Both the position numbers and the translations under genes were made by a program. A stretch of DNA of 5,790 bases from Planctomycetota bacterium (lineage in GTDB: Bacteria; Planctomycetota; Planctomycetia; Pirellulales; Thermoguttaceae), in contig DQVB01000143.1 in NCBI GenBank assembly GCA_015661985.1, forward strand, positions 1-5,790, written 5' to 3'. Under the pieces are notes generated by a model. It was given only the letters and a program-made list of their open reading frames with translations. It did no database searches and was not told the DNA's origin. Shown here one piece after another: positions 5,727 through 5,790 of this stretch (position 1 is the first letter of the stretch; every line of letters begins with the position of its first letter).

Positions 5727-5790
5727 AAAAGACCGATTACCCAGACCATTCGTGTTCTCAGCTGATGCCAGGAACATGCCCACCATAGCC
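5596..5790 (+). CDS. Possible partial ORF running off the window
   Basis: The frame used by the hydrolase gene stays open after its stop, from 5587 to the window end. The first start codon in it is GTG at 5596. It includes VWPPNEPRIRMFLMDGPGALDP and ends ARNMPTIA. The composition looks more protein-like than the 47-codon ORF it overlaps, but there is no good ribosome binding site and I recognise no family. Internal ATGs at 5662 and 5671 are other possible starts. An open stretch of about 65 codons is not significant in DNA this GC-rich. Confidence 0.2.
   Translation, partial: MERSPGSGVRTSVWPPNEPRIRMFLMDGPGALDPTRAGENQSREKDRLPRPFVFSADARNMPTIA

Noticed and set aside
5584..5790. Stop-codon readthrough or selenocysteine at the hydrolase TGA
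   Set aside because: The protein already ends with what looks like the family's usual C-terminus, and no dedicated stem-loop right after the TGA is apparent. The open frame beyond is short enough to be chance.

Overview
The window is GC-rich bacterial DNA. Its gene content suggests a member of Planctomycetota (PVC group), because secreted proteins of the same type as the one at 3940-5586 are, from memory, common there. This is an inference from family recognition, not a database result. All convincing genes lie on the + strand.

Layout. (1) Positions 1-207 hold a dense block of short palindromic repeats built on a GGTC-NGGA-GACC hairpin followed by CACAGCGC. (2) Immediately after it, from about 214, lies a broken C-terminal piece of an IS630-type transposase. 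Recognisable similarity fades at about 513, although the frame stays open to 753. (3) Positions 514-885 hold no convincing gene: an orphan 67-codon ORF, a few small hairpins and three CTGGAGG boxes, the last of which serves the next gene. (4) Positions 886-5586 form a three-gene module. It encodes a 496-aa sodium:solute symporter, a 484-aa cytoplasmic protein of the L-fucose/L-arabinose isomerase superfamily that overlaps the symporter by ATGA, and, after a 112-bp gap with a strong hairpin, a 548-aa exported protein that looks like a five-bladed beta-propeller glycoside hydrolase. (5) From 5583 to the window end two weak reading frames compete, and the next gene cannot be assigned.

How the genes may work together (inference): the exported propeller protein would release a sugar from a glycan, the symporter would import it with Na+, and the metal-dependent isomerase-like enzyme would convert aldose to ketose in the cytoplasm. 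The sugar cannot be named from sequence. The isomerase-like protein keeps the four expected metal ligands (E319, E342, H357 and a C-terminal His) but lacks the usual N-terminal signature of AraA, so it probably belongs to an uncharacterised branch. The locus looks like a compact sugar-use module beside a mobile-element scar and a repeat cluster. I see no phage, CRISPR, tRNA or rRNA signal.
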